12,679 nt of DNA from Oscillospiraceae bacterium (GTDB taxonomy: Bacteria > Bacillota_A > Clostridia > Oscillospirales > Acutalibacteraceae). The stretch spans positions 4,279-16,957 of the forward strand of contig DOWI01000406.1 in NCBI GenBank assembly GCA_003519645.1. Reading direction: 5' to 3'. A program made the position numbers and the translations under genes. The stretch's first letter is position 1. The number at the start of each line of letters is the position of its first letter. The notes under the pieces are model-generated. The model was not told the DNA's origin. It saw nothing but the letters and a program-made list of their open reading frames with translations, and ran no database searches. This document shows positions 1 through 6,905 of the stretch, piece by piece.

Positions 1-1
1 C

Positions 2-1108
2 ATCAATGTCAAGGGCAGCGGTGATTTTACCCGCGGCACCATTGAGGATCTCACCGCCAAGGCACAGGGCTACGGCGCAAAGGGCATGGCATGGATTGCC
101 ATGAAGGAGGACGGAACACCCTATTCCATCCTGACCAAGTATTTTACTGAAAATGAATTCGACAGCCTGCTTGGGGCAGTGGACGCAAAAGCGGGGGATT
201 TCATTCTGTTCTGCGCCGACAAATATTCCACCGTCTGCCGCACCCTCGGCGGACTGCGGCTTGACCTTGCCGATATGATTGGGCTCCGCCGCAAGGATGA
301 TTATAAATTCCTGATTGTCACCGATTTCCCGGAATTTGAATATTCCGAGGAGGAGGGGCGCTATCTCGCAACACACCATCCGTTTACCATGCCCTACCCC
401 GAGGACATCCCCTATCTCCTATCCGATCCGGGACGGGTGCGCGCCCAGGCCTATGACGTGGTTCTCAACGGTGTCGAGCTGGGCAGCGGTAGCATCCGTA
501 TCCATCGCCGGGATGTACAGCAAACCATGTTTGAGGCACTGGGATTTGACGACGAGCAAATTGAAGAGCGGTTTGGATTTATGGTAAACGCTTTCCGTTA
601 CGGAACGCCTCCCCATGGGGGATTTGCATTCGGTCTTGACCGTCTTGTCATGCTGATGTTGGGAGAGGATTCGCTTCGTGAGGTTATCGCATTCCCCAAG
701 GTCAAGGACGCCAGCTGCCTGATGACCGATGCACCCAATGTCGTGGATCAGGAACAGCTGGATGTGCTGGGATTGACAGCCGGTCTGCTTGAGCAAGAAC
801 CGGCGGCTGCCACTCAAAACAAGCAGGTGGAAAAAATAAATGTGGACAACGTCGCCGAGCTCACCAAGCTCCAAATGAGCCAGAAGGAAAAAAAGGAGCT
901 TGAAGCCGAATTGGAGACAATGATTGACTTTGTAAGTCAGCTTAAGGAGCTGGATACCACCGGCGTGCCGGTTACCGATCATGCAGTACCGCTGAAAAAT
1001 GTGCTTCGTGAGGATGTCCCCCATCAGCTTTATGACAGAGATGAGCTGCTTGCAAGCGCACCCCAAAAACAGGACGGATATATATTCGTACCGCAGGTCG
1101 TGGAATAG
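2..1108 (+). CDS. aspS-gatC: Aspartyl-tRNA synthetase (C-terminal part) fused to GatC, 5'-partial
   Basis: The reading frame is open from the window edge, so the N-terminal anticodon-binding domain and first catalytic motifs of AspRS are missing; 368 residues are visible. Residues 1 to about 110 match the GAD insertion domain of bacterial-type AspRS (GDFTR, then KAQGYGAKGMAWIA). The class II catalytic core follows, with GSGSIRIHRRD and motif 3 FGLDR around residues 210-214 (nt 632), then the usual AspRS ending FPKVKDASCLMTDAP. After a linker of about 20 residues rich in Ala, Gln and Glu, the chain continues without a stop into a complete GatC of about 90 residues, containing DFVSQLKELDTTGV, PLKNVLRED and the ending GYIFVPQVVE. 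AspRS charges tRNA with Asp; GatC is the small scaffold subunit of the GatCAB amidotransferase. gatA follows 12 nt later with its SD overlapping this stop codon, so they form one operon. The fusion is seen directly. That it channels Asp-tRNA(Asn) is inference. Confidence 0.93.
   Translation: MNVKGSGDFTRGTIEDLTAKAQGYGAKGMAWIAMKEDGTPYSILTKYFTENEFDSLLGAVDAKAGDFILFCADKYSTVCRTLGGLRLDLADMIGLRRKDDYKFLIVTDFPEFEYSEEEGRYLATHHPFTMPYPEDIPYLLSDPGRVRAQAYDVVLNGVELGSGSIRIHRRDVQQTMFEALGFDDEQIEERFGFMVNAFRYGTPPHGGFAFGLDRLVMLMLGEDSLREVIAFPKVKDASCLMTDAPNVVDQEQLDVLGLTAGLLEQEPAAATQNKQVEKINVDNVAELTKLQMSQKEKKELEAELETMIDFVSQLKELDTTGVPVTDHAVPLKNVLREDVPHQLYDRDELLASAPQKQDGYIFVPQVVE
842..1108 (+). other. gatC: GatC domain of the fusion, with possible internal GTG start
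   Basis: This marks the GatC part of the fused gene. An in-frame GTG at 842 (Val in KINVDN) lies where freestanding GatC proteins usually begin. AGGTGG at 825-830 sits 11 nt upstream and could act as a ribosome site. A separate GatC of 88 residues might therefore be made in addition to the fusion. An ATG at 840 is out of frame and reaches a stop after 12 codons, so it is not the start. The domain boundary is well supported by GatC sequence features; internal initiation is only a possibility. Confidence 0.6.
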
Positions 1109-1120
1109 GAGGAAGCCGGA

Positions 1121-2584
1121 ATGAAAGAGCAAATAACAAAAATGACGGTTAGCCGGTTGAGTGAAGGGCTGTCAAGCAAAGAGATTTCGGCTGTCGAGGC
1201 CGCAAAGGCGTATCTGGACAAAATAACCGCTTGTGATAAAGAGATTGGCGCCTATCTCCAAGTGACTGCCGAGCAAGCCTTAAAACAAGCCCAACAAGTC
1301 GATCAGCTACGTGCCGCAGGAGAGCGGCTTTCCCCCCTTGCCGGCATCCCAGCGGGAATCAAGGATAATATTTGCGCAAAGGGTATAAACACAACCTGTG
1401 CTTCCCGTATGCTGGAGAACTTTGTTCCGCCTTACAATGCCTTTGTAATGCAGCGGCTGGAGGAGCGGAATGTCGTGATGCTGGGCAAGCTCAATATGGA
1501 CGAGTTTGCCATGGGTTCAACAAACGAAAACTCCTACTTCAAGCCTGTTCACAATCCGCGTGATCTGACGCGGGTTCCGGGGGGCAGCTCAGGCGGGCCG
1601 GCTGCTGCTGTGGCTGCCGATGAAGCGGCGTTTACCCTTGGCACCGATACAGGCGGATCGGTTCGCCAACCGGCGGCATTTTGCGGCATTGTTGGTATGA
1701 AGCCCACCTACGGCGCGGTTTCCCGCAACGGATTGGTGGCGTTCGCCTCTTCTCTTGACCAGATCGGTCCCCTGACAAAAAATGTAAGGGATTCGGCTTT
1801 GGTGATGGAGGCATTGGCTGCCCACGATGAGGCAGATGCAACCTCATTGGATTATGCCTGGCCCTCCTTTACTGAAAATTTGGAGCGGGGTGTAAAGGGA
1901 CTTCGTATTGCGCTGCCTAAGGAATATTTTGATGACGGGGTTGGGGTTGAAATCAAGGACACCGTCCTTGCTGCAGCCTCCCAATATGAAAAACTGGGTG
2001 CCAAGGTTGAGGAGGTTTCCATGCCCACTCTGGGCTATGCGTTGCAGGTCTATTGTGTCATTGCATCCGCCGAGGCTGCCTCCAACCTTGCGAGATTTGA
2101 CGGTGTGAAATACGGATACCGTGCCCAGGGCTGCAATGATATTGATGAAATCTATAAGGTGACCCGCAGCAAGGGATTGGGGCGTGAGGTCAAGCGCCGT
2201 ATCATGCTGGGCAACCTTGTGCTGAGTTCAGGATATTACGACGTCTATTATAAAAAAGCACTGCAGGTGCGTACATTGATTGTCGAGGATTTCAAACGTG
2301 TATTTGAGGGCTGTGACCTCATTCTTTCGCCGGTTACTCCCACAACGGCGCATAAGCTGGGTGAAGACGGGCGGGATTTGATTGAGTCATACATGGGCAA
2401 TTTTTATACAGTAGCCGCCAATATTGCGGGCATTCCTGCCCTGTCGCTGCCCTGCGGTGAGGATTCCCAGGGACTTCCCATCGGCATGCAGCTGATCGGA
2501 AAACGGTTTGACGAGCCGCTGCTTTATCAGGCGGCATATGCTTATGAGCAAAGCAACGGCACAGGGAAGGAGGATGCAAAATGA
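1121..2584 (+). CDS. gatA: Asp-tRNA(Asn)/Glu-tRNA(Gln) amidotransferase subunit A
   Basis: GatA is the glutaminase subunit of GatCAB. It releases ammonia from Gln, and the ammonia is passed to GatB to amidate Asp-tRNA(Asn) or Glu-tRNA(Gln). The 487-residue protein has normal family length and shows the amidase-signature Ser-cisSer-Lys triad: Lys81 in GIKDN, Ser156 in PGGSSGGP and Ser180 in DTGGSVRQP. These were placed by spacing against known amidase-signature enzymes. Other family hallmarks are LGKLNMDEFAMGS, VGMKPTYGAVSR and the C-terminal NIAGIPALSLPCG. The ATG is preceded by a strong SD, AGGAGG at 1107-1112, which overlaps the aspS-gatC stop. The gene overlaps gatB by 4 nt (ATGA), a sign of translational coupling and equal subunit production. 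Confidence 0.97.
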   Translation: MKEQITKMTVSRLSEGLSSKEISAVEAAKAYLDKITACDKEIGAYLQVTAEQALKQAQQVDQLRAAGERLSPLAGIPAGIKDNICAKGINTTCASRMLENFVPPYNAFVMQRLEERNVVMLGKLNMDEFAMGSTNENSYFKPVHNPRDLTRVPGGSSGGPAAAVAADEAAFTLGTDTGGSVRQPAAFCGIVGMKPTYGAVSRNGLVAFASSLDQIGPLTKNVRDSALVMEALAAHDEADATSLDYAWPSFTENLERGVKGLRIALPKEYFDDGVGVEIKDTVLAAASQYEKLGAKVEEVSMPTLGYALQVYCVIASAEAASNLARFDGVKYGYRAQGCNDIDEIYKVTRSKGLGREVKRRIMLGNLVLSSGYYDVYYKKALQVRTLIVEDFKRVFEGCDLILSPVTPTTAHKLGEDGRDLIESYMGNFYTVAANIAGIPALSLPCGEDSQGLPIGMQLIGKRFDEPLLYQAAYAYEQSNGTGKEDAK

Positions 2585-4017
2585 TCAGTAAGAGTGTTTT
2601 ACAAAGCTATGAAATGGTAATCGGTCTTGAGGTACACGTGGAGCTGAAAACCAAGACCAAAATATTTTGCAATTGCTCCACCGAATTCGGCGCAGAGCCC
2701 AACACCCAGTGCTGCCCTGTCTGCACCGGTATGCCCGGTACCCTGCCTGTATTAAACAAGCAGGTGGTCAATTATGCGGTCAAGGCCGGACTTGCAACCA
2801 ACTGTAAGATAGCCTCCAGTACAAAACAGTACCGTAAGCATTACTTTTACCCCGACCTGCCCAAGGCATATCAGATTTCTCAATATGATATGCCGATTTG
2901 CGAGCACGGATATCTTGATATAGAAACCGGCAAGGGTGCAAAGCGTATTGGAATCACCCGTATCCATATCGAAGAGGATGCGGGCAAGCTGGTGCATGTC
3001 GAGGGCAAGGGTACCCTGATTGACTGCAACCGCGGAGGGATGCCTTTGATCGAAATTGTATCAGAGCCGGACATTCGCTCAGCCGAGGAGGCAAAGGCGT
3101 ATCTTCAAAAGCTGCGTGCAGTAATCATGTATACCGGCGTGTCCGACTGCAAGATGAACCAAGGCTCGTTCCGCTGCGATGTAAATATTTCGGTGCGAAA
3201 AAAAGGTGAGAAAGCCTTTGGGGTACGATCCGAAATCAAAAACATCAACAGCTTTCAATTTGTTGTAAAGGCAATCGAATATGAATTTGCCCGTCAAGTT
3301 GAAGCCGTCGAGGCGGGGGAGAAGCTGGTTCAGGAAACCCGCCGTTTTGATCAGAATTCAGGCAAGACCTTTTCAATGCGCACCAAGGAAAATGCCACCG
3401 ATTATCGTTATTCTCCCGATCCCGATCTCCCTGTTATTGAAATTTCGGAGGAAATACGGAACAGGCTGAAAGCCGAGATCCCCACACTGCCTGATCAGCG
3501 CAAAAAGAAATATATTGAGGAATACGGACTGACGGCTTATGCGGCCGAACAGCTTACCATCCAGCGCGAAATCGCCGATTATTTTGAGCAAGCGGCGGCA
3601 GAGACATCCCATCCAACACTGGTTGCCAATATGATTCTCAGCGATGTTGCCAGACTGCTCCCGCCGGATGAGACCGAAATTCCGATTGCGCCTTCTCATT
3701 TTGCGGCAATCGCCCAAATGGCGGGGGACGAGCAGATTAACAGTGGAACCTGCCGCAAGCTGGTTCAGTCCTTGTGGGAAGAGGATACCGACCCCGAAAT
3801 ACTGGTTGGTGAAAAGGGACTGGAGCAGATCAGCGATGCCGAGGTATTGACTGCCTATGCCAAAGAGGTTCTATCCCAGCAGCAAAAATCGGTTGCAGAT
3901 TACCGTGCCGGTAAAGCAGCTGCCTTTCAAGCGCTGGTTGGCCAGGTAATGAAGAAAACCGGCGGACGCGGAAATCCTGTTAAGATACAAAAGATTCTGG
4001 GGGACTTATTAAAATAA
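2581..4017 (+). CDS. gatB: Asp-tRNA(Asn)/Glu-tRNA(Gln) amidotransferase subunit B
   Basis: GatB is the kinase/transamidase subunit that activates the misacylated aminoacyl-tRNA with ATP and accepts ammonia from GatA. The 478-residue protein begins with the family signature around YEMVIGLEVHVEL. It keeps a zinc-type CxC...CxxC set (Cys30, Cys32, Cys45, Cys48). Further hallmarks are QYRKHYFYPDLPKAYQISQYD, ITRIHIEEDAGKL, the GGMPLIEIVSEPD stretch and YRYSPDPDLP. The C-terminal tRNA-binding tail domain ends in the usual GQVMKKTGGRGNP motif. The start ATG overlaps the gatA stop as ATGA, with AAGGAGG about 9 nt upstream inside gatA. It is the last gene of the operon; a strong hairpin begins right after its stop codon. 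No unusual residues were noticed. Confidence 0.97.
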   Translation: MISKSVLQSYEMVIGLEVHVELKTKTKIFCNCSTEFGAEPNTQCCPVCTGMPGTLPVLNKQVVNYAVKAGLATNCKIASSTKQYRKHYFYPDLPKAYQISQYDMPICEHGYLDIETGKGAKRIGITRIHIEEDAGKLVHVEGKGTLIDCNRGGMPLIEIVSEPDIRSAEEAKAYLQKLRAVIMYTGVSDCKMNQGSFRCDVNISVRKKGEKAFGVRSEIKNINSFQFVVKAIEYEFARQVEAVEAGEKLVQETRRFDQNSGKTFSMRTKENATDYRYSPDPDLPVIEISEEIRNRLKAEIPTLPDQRKKKYIEEYGLTAYAAEQLTIQREIADYFEQAAAETSHPTLVANMILSDVARLLPPDETEIPIAPSHFAAIAQMAGDEQINSGTCRKLVQSLWEEDTDPEILVGEKGLEQISDAEVLTAYAKEVLSQQQKSVADYRAGKAAAFQALVGQVMKKTGGRGNPVKIQKILGDLLK

Positions 4018-4059
4018 ATACAGCATGGGGGCGGACAAAAGTCCGCCCCCATGCTGTAT
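4018..4059 (+). terminator. Perfect 19-bp hairpin after gatB
   Basis: Arms at 4018-4036 and 4041-4059 are perfectly complementary with an AAAA loop and a GC-rich core (GGGGGCGGAC / GTCCGCCCCC). The hairpin starts immediately after the gatB stop codon, where a transcription terminator is expected. The + strand has no clear run of T after it, so it may stop transcription less efficiently or mainly protect the mRNA 3' end. On the - strand it is followed by TTATTTTAAT, so it could work in both directions. Confidence 0.7.
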
Positions 4060-4074
4060 AATGAATAATGCAGG

Positions 4075-4103
4075 TTGTAAGTTATGGGTATAAACAGTAT
4101 AAT
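4075..4103 (+). promoter_or_regulatory. Sigma-A-like promoter for the radical SAM pair
   Basis: TTGTAA (4075-4080) and a perfect TATAAT (4098-4103) are separated by exactly 17 nt. This predicts transcription starting near 4110 and a leader of about 90 nt before the TTG start at 4199. It lies just after the gatB hairpin and is the best promoter candidate in the 181-nt gap. A second, weaker match is TTGCCC (4126) with TATATG (4149), also spaced 17 nt. No riboswitch or operator was recognised in the leader. Confidence 0.6.
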
Positions 4104-4198
4104 TAGGTGTACACAAACCGGAGGATTGCCCACATTTCGCCGCTATAGTATATGGTCGAAATACATTTGCTTGTGATAGAGCGGGAAGGATTTATAAA

Positions 4199-5101
4199 TT
4201 GAAACCATCCTCATTTTTATATTTTGCCAGGTTTGGCATAAAGACAATTCTTTTTAGAAAGAAAACGCCGATTCTAGGCACCGTCATCTTAACCGACAAA
4301 TGCAATCTGTCCTGCAAGCATTGCTCTGTCAACAATAAAAACGCTGTCATTCACCCGTATAATCAGATTAAATCCGAAATGAAGCTTCTCTACAATATGG
4401 GTGTGCGGATCCTGTTTTTCTGCGGCGGTGAGACATTTTTGTGGCAGGATGGGAGCAAAACTTTAAGGCAGCTTGTAATTGAAGCCAAAGAGATGGGTTT
4501 TTTAATTGTAAATGTGGTGACCAACGGTACATTCAAACTGGATTTACCCGAGGCGGATTTGATTTTGCTAAGCCTTGACGGCAATAAAGAAAAACACAAC
4601 CAAATCCGGGGAGATACATATGACAGGATTATTGACAATATAAAAAACGCAACGGCCGATAATATCTGCTTTTACATGGCTGTCAACCAGATAAACAAGG
4701 ATACAATCAGGCATGTTTGCACCCTGGCAAAAGAGACAGGCCATGTGCGGGCGGTGTCGTTTAACTTTCACACGCCCTACCCCGACACCCAAAATCTTGC
4801 CCTGTCAAGAGAGGAAAAGCAGACGTGCTGCAACGTTATTGCTGAAATGATGAACCAAGGCGTGCCTGTATTTAATTTAAAAAGTGCGTTTCCCTATCTG
4901 ATTGATAACAAGTTTCCGACGCCTTGCCATCAATGCGTTGTAATTGAAAACGGCAAAATCAGCACCTGCGGTCGGTGTATAGATGTACCCGGACTTTGCG
5001 AAAAATGCGGATACTTTTTTGTTGCCGAATATACGCTGTTGTTTCAAGGCAATGTCAAGATAATGGCAGAGATGCTCAAAACGTATTTAAAATACATATA
5101 G
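4199..5101 (+). CDS. Radical SAM protein with six-cysteine C-terminal region, function unknown
   Basis: This 300-residue radical SAM enzyme would bind a 4Fe-4S cluster through CxxxCxxC at Cys35, Cys39 and Cys42 (DKCNLSCKHC) and cleave S-adenosylmethionine. A GGE motif (FFCGGETF, residues 72-80), VVTNGT (106-111) and LLSLDG (123-128) match strands of the radical SAM barrel. The C-terminal part has three CxxC pairs (243/246, 257/260, 267/270), suggesting at least one auxiliary Fe-S cluster as in SPASM or twitch domains, or a structural metal site. The last 30 residues look like a hydrophobic, amphipathic helix. The start is TTG: it is the only ATG, GTG or TTG in the open upstream frame and has GGGAAGGA (4183-4190) 8 nt before it. 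A second radical SAM gene follows 7 nt after the stop. The substrate is not recognisable; peptide, cofactor or lipid modification are all possible. Confidence 0.85.
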   Translation: MKPSSFLYFARFGIKTILFRKKTPILGTVILTDKCNLSCKHCSVNNKNAVIHPYNQIKSEMKLLYNMGVRILFFCGGETFLWQDGSKTLRQLVIEAKEMGFLIVNVVTNGTFKLDLPEADLILLSLDGNKEKHNQIRGDTYDRIIDNIKNATADNICFYMAVNQINKDTIRHVCTLAKETGHVRAVSFNFHTPYPDTQNLALSREEKQTCCNVIAEMMNQGVPVFNLKSAFPYLIDNKFPTPCHQCVVIENGKISTCGRCIDVPGLCEKCGYFFVAEYTLLFQGNVKIMAEMLKTYLKYI

Positions 5102-5108
5102 GTGGAAT

Positions 5109-6362
5109 ATGAAATTAATAACAACATTAACAGGAATGTGGCTGACCAGAACCGTCAGGCCATTCACCTTTAAAAGCGAATATGATAGCGTTTTGAGCTT
5201 TGAAGATTGTGAAAATCTGGGGCTTTATGTTCACATACCCTTTTGTAAAACTATCTGCGCTTTTTGCCCCTACTGCAAGGAGATATTTACGCAAGACAAG
5301 TGTGATAGCTACATCGACCATCTTATTAAAGAAATCCACATGGCAGGCTCACAATTAACCCAAAAAAAGCAGGTGACCTCCCTTTATTTTGGGGGTGGTA
5401 CACCTGCCCTTGCCTCAAACAGATTAAGCGAGATTATTGCTGCCATTGAAGAACATTTTATAATTTTGGAAGGGATAGGAGTGGAGCTCCATCCAGAAAA
5501 TGCAGATGAGCAAACACTGCGGACGTTAAGAAATGCCGGGGTTACTAAAATTTGTATTGGAATACAATCTTTTGGTAAAAAGTTTTTGTCGGTTCTAGGC
5601 AGGGATGATTTTGACCTTAAAAAAATGTCGGAGGCATTAAAAAAAGTACGGTTTGAAACAGTTTCAATGGATTTTATATTTGCACTTCCCAACCAAACCA
5701 TTGATGATCTTACATCAGATATTGAGACAGCCTTTTCAAGCGGTGCAAACCATATTGCAATTTACCCGTTTATTGACTTTACGTTCACAGACAGTGCCGT
5801 TCAACCCATGGCAAAAAAGGAAAAAAGAAAGCTGCTTGATGATATTACACTATACTGTCAAGCAAAAGGGTATACCAGGGATTCTATCTGGACGTTCTCA
5901 AATGATATAAATGCCAAGTATTCATCCATGACAAGAGATAATTTTTTGGGCTTTGGGTGTTCTGCTACTACACTCTTGAAGGATCAGTTCAAAATCAACA
6001 CCTTTTCGATTGAAGAATATCAAAAGAGAATCCAAGAAAACCAACCTCCAACCTCTCTTACATTACGATTTACCCAAAGGCAAAGAATGCTGTATTTCCT
6101 GTTTTGGACTGCATACAGCACCAAGGTAGATCCAGAACGCTTCGAAACATTCTTTGGTGTCCCGTTGAAAAAGATGTATGGATTTGAATGCTGGCTTGCA
6201 AAAAAGCTGGGTTTTATGACAGAAGAAAGCGGTATGCTTCACATGACGCTGAAGGGGGCGTTTTATTACCACTATTACGAAAGCTACTATACCCTTTCTT
6301 ACATTGACCGAATGTGGGGGATTATGAGGAAAGAGGCTTTTCCCGATATTGTTAAACTCTAG
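5109..6362 (+). CDS. HemN/HemW-like radical SAM protein (coproporphyrinogen oxidase family), function unknown
   Basis: The 417-residue protein has the HemN-family opening YVHIPFC followed by cysteines 46, 50, 53 and 56 (CKTICAFCPYC), giving the CxxxCxxC cluster motif plus a fourth Cys. It continues with YFGGGTPAL (GGGTP at 95-99), VELHPENAD, IGIQSFGKKFL and DFIFALPNQT, all typical of this family. The C-terminal third resembles the HemN_C winged-helix domain. It differs from true HemN and HemW: the RxH after the LGR motif reads RDDF, and the region equivalent to HNxxYW of HemW lacks those residues (SMTRDNFLGFG). A simple housekeeping role is therefore unlikely. Relatives include coproporphyrinogen dehydrogenase, the heme chaperone HemW and ChuW/HutW-type heme-opening enzymes. 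The start ATG has AGGTGG at 5100-5105, only 3 nt away, overlapping the previous stop. It probably acts with the upstream radical SAM protein. Confidence 0.85.
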   Translation: MKLITTLTGMWLTRTVRPFTFKSEYDSVLSFEDCENLGLYVHIPFCKTICAFCPYCKEIFTQDKCDSYIDHLIKEIHMAGSQLTQKKQVTSLYFGGGTPALASNRLSEIIAAIEEHFIILEGIGVELHPENADEQTLRTLRNAGVTKICIGIQSFGKKFLSVLGRDDFDLKKMSEALKKVRFETVSMDFIFALPNQTIDDLTSDIETAFSSGANHIAIYPFIDFTFTDSAVQPMAKKEKRKLLDDITLYCQAKGYTRDSIWTFSNDINAKYSSMTRDNFLGFGCSATTLLKDQFKINTFSIEEYQKRIQENQPPTSLTLRFTQRQRMLYFLFWTAYSTKVDPERFETFFGVPLKKMYGFECWLAKKLGFMTEESGMLHMTLKGAFYYHYYESYYTLSYIDRMWGIMRKEAFPDIVKL

Positions 6363-6396
6363 GCAGAACGGGCTGTACCCCATATACCGCTGCAGA

Positions 6397-6422
6397 TGAG
6401 GGCGAACCCCGGTTCGTCCTCA
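6397..6422 (+). terminator. Hairpin terminator after the radical SAM pair
   Basis: Arms 6397-6407 and 6412-6422 pair over 11 bp with one G-U pair and a 4-nt loop (core GGGCGAAC / GTTCGTCC). AATTTTAT follows directly, giving a short T-rich tail. The site lies between the radical SAM stop codon and the promoter of the metal-efflux operon, so it should separate the two transcription units. Confidence 0.7.
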
Positions 6423-6440
6423 AATTTTATAAAAAACATA

Positions 6441-6470
6441 TTGACAAACCATACGTATCAAGTATATCAT
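6441..6470 (+). promoter_or_regulatory. Promoter of the metal-efflux operon
   Basis: A perfect -35 box TTGACA (6441-6446) is followed, after 18 nt, by TATCAT (6465-6470). An alternative -10 reading is TATATC at 6463, with a 16-nt spacer. An 8-nt self-complementary sequence ATACGTAT (6451-6458) lies in the spacer. Transcription should start near 6477, inside the inverted repeat at 6474-6499, so repressor binding there would block initiation. Confidence 0.75.
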
Positions 6471-6473
6471 AAT

Positions 6474-6499
6474 AACAGTTGAATAGTTGTTCAACTGTT
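6474..6499 (+). promoter_or_regulatory. Palindromic operator, probable ArsR-family binding site
   Basis: AACAGTTGAA (6474-6483) and TTCAACTGTT (6490-6499) form a perfect 10-bp inverted repeat around TAGTTG. A nested palindrome AGTTG-TT-CAACT (6485-6496) and a direct repeat of GTTCAAC (6489-6495 and 6497-6503) overlap it. The site covers the predicted transcription start and lies just upstream of the ArsR-type gene. AT-rich TTGAA/TTCAA palindromes are typical operators of CadC/SmtB/CzrA proteins. Autoregulation is inferred from position and symmetry. Confidence 0.75.
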
Positions 6500-6525
6500 C
6501 AACGGAATTCAAGGAGGTGCAGCCG

Positions 6526-6888
6526 GTGAAACGTCAAAAAAAAATCGAGCGGTGTGACTGTAACATACTCCATCATGAGGTTGTCAATCATGTCAGTAAC
6601 CAAATGCCGGGTAAGGAGGATATCCGCCTTCTGGCAGAGCTGTTTAAGGTGTTCGGTGATTCGACACGGGTGAAAATAATTTCGGCTTTGTTTCACTCCG
6701 AAATGTGTGTCTGTGACATTGCCGCCCTGCTGGATATGACCAAGTCGTCAATATCCCACCAGCTTCGCATATTAAAGCAGGCGCGTTTGGTTAAGTACCG
6801 CCGTGACGGCAAAGTGGTTTTTTACTCCCTTGACGATCTGCATATTAAAAATATATTTGATCAGGCAAGCTCTCATATTTCCGAATAA
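6526..6888 (+). CDS. cadC: ArsR/SmtB-family metal-sensing repressor, CadC type
   Basis: This 120-residue winged-helix repressor should bind the palindrome upstream and release it when Cd, Pb or Zn binds. The DNA-binding region is SSISHQLRILKQARLV, followed by the wing RRDGKVVFYSL. Cysteines 10 and 12 near the N-terminus together with Cys61 and Cys63 in MCVCDIA reproduce the CadC alpha3N metal site. Asp104, His106, His117 and Glu120 match the alpha5 site of SmtB/CzrA, so both site types appear intact. The GTG at 6526 is chosen because AAGGAGG (6511-6517) lies 8 nt before it. A longer frame from TTG 6487 would start inside the operator and lacks its own SD. The ATPase gene follows 17 nt later, so repressor and pump form one operon. 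Exact metal preference cannot be read from sequence. Confidence 0.9.
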   Translation: MKRQKKIERCDCNILHHEVVNHVSNQMPGKEDIRLLAELFKVFGDSTRVKIISALFHSEMCVCDIAALLDMTKSSISHQLRILKQARLVKYRRDGKVVFYSLDDLHIKNIFDQASSHISE

Positions 6889-6905
6889 CACAGAAAGGGT
6901 ATTTT

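Noticed and set aside
419..1132. A 237-codon open frame on the - strand across aspS-gatC
   Set aside because: It is antisense to well-supported AspRS and GatC sequence and has no recognisable motif.
4104..4198. A riboswitch or attenuator in the radical SAM leader
   Set aside because: No known riboswitch core or convincing paired stems were seen in these roughly 95 nt.
4152..4202. A 16-codon frame (starting MVEIHLLVIE) ending at the TTG start of the first radical SAM gene, a possible leader or substrate peptide
   Set aside because: No ribosome site precedes its ATG, and it lacks features of a modified precursor peptide such as Cys or a Gly-rich leader cut site. The end overlap is suggestive but not enough.
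6487..6525. A longer start (TTG 6487) for the metal repressor
   Set aside because: It would begin inside the operator and has no SD, whereas AAGGAGG fits the GTG at 6526.
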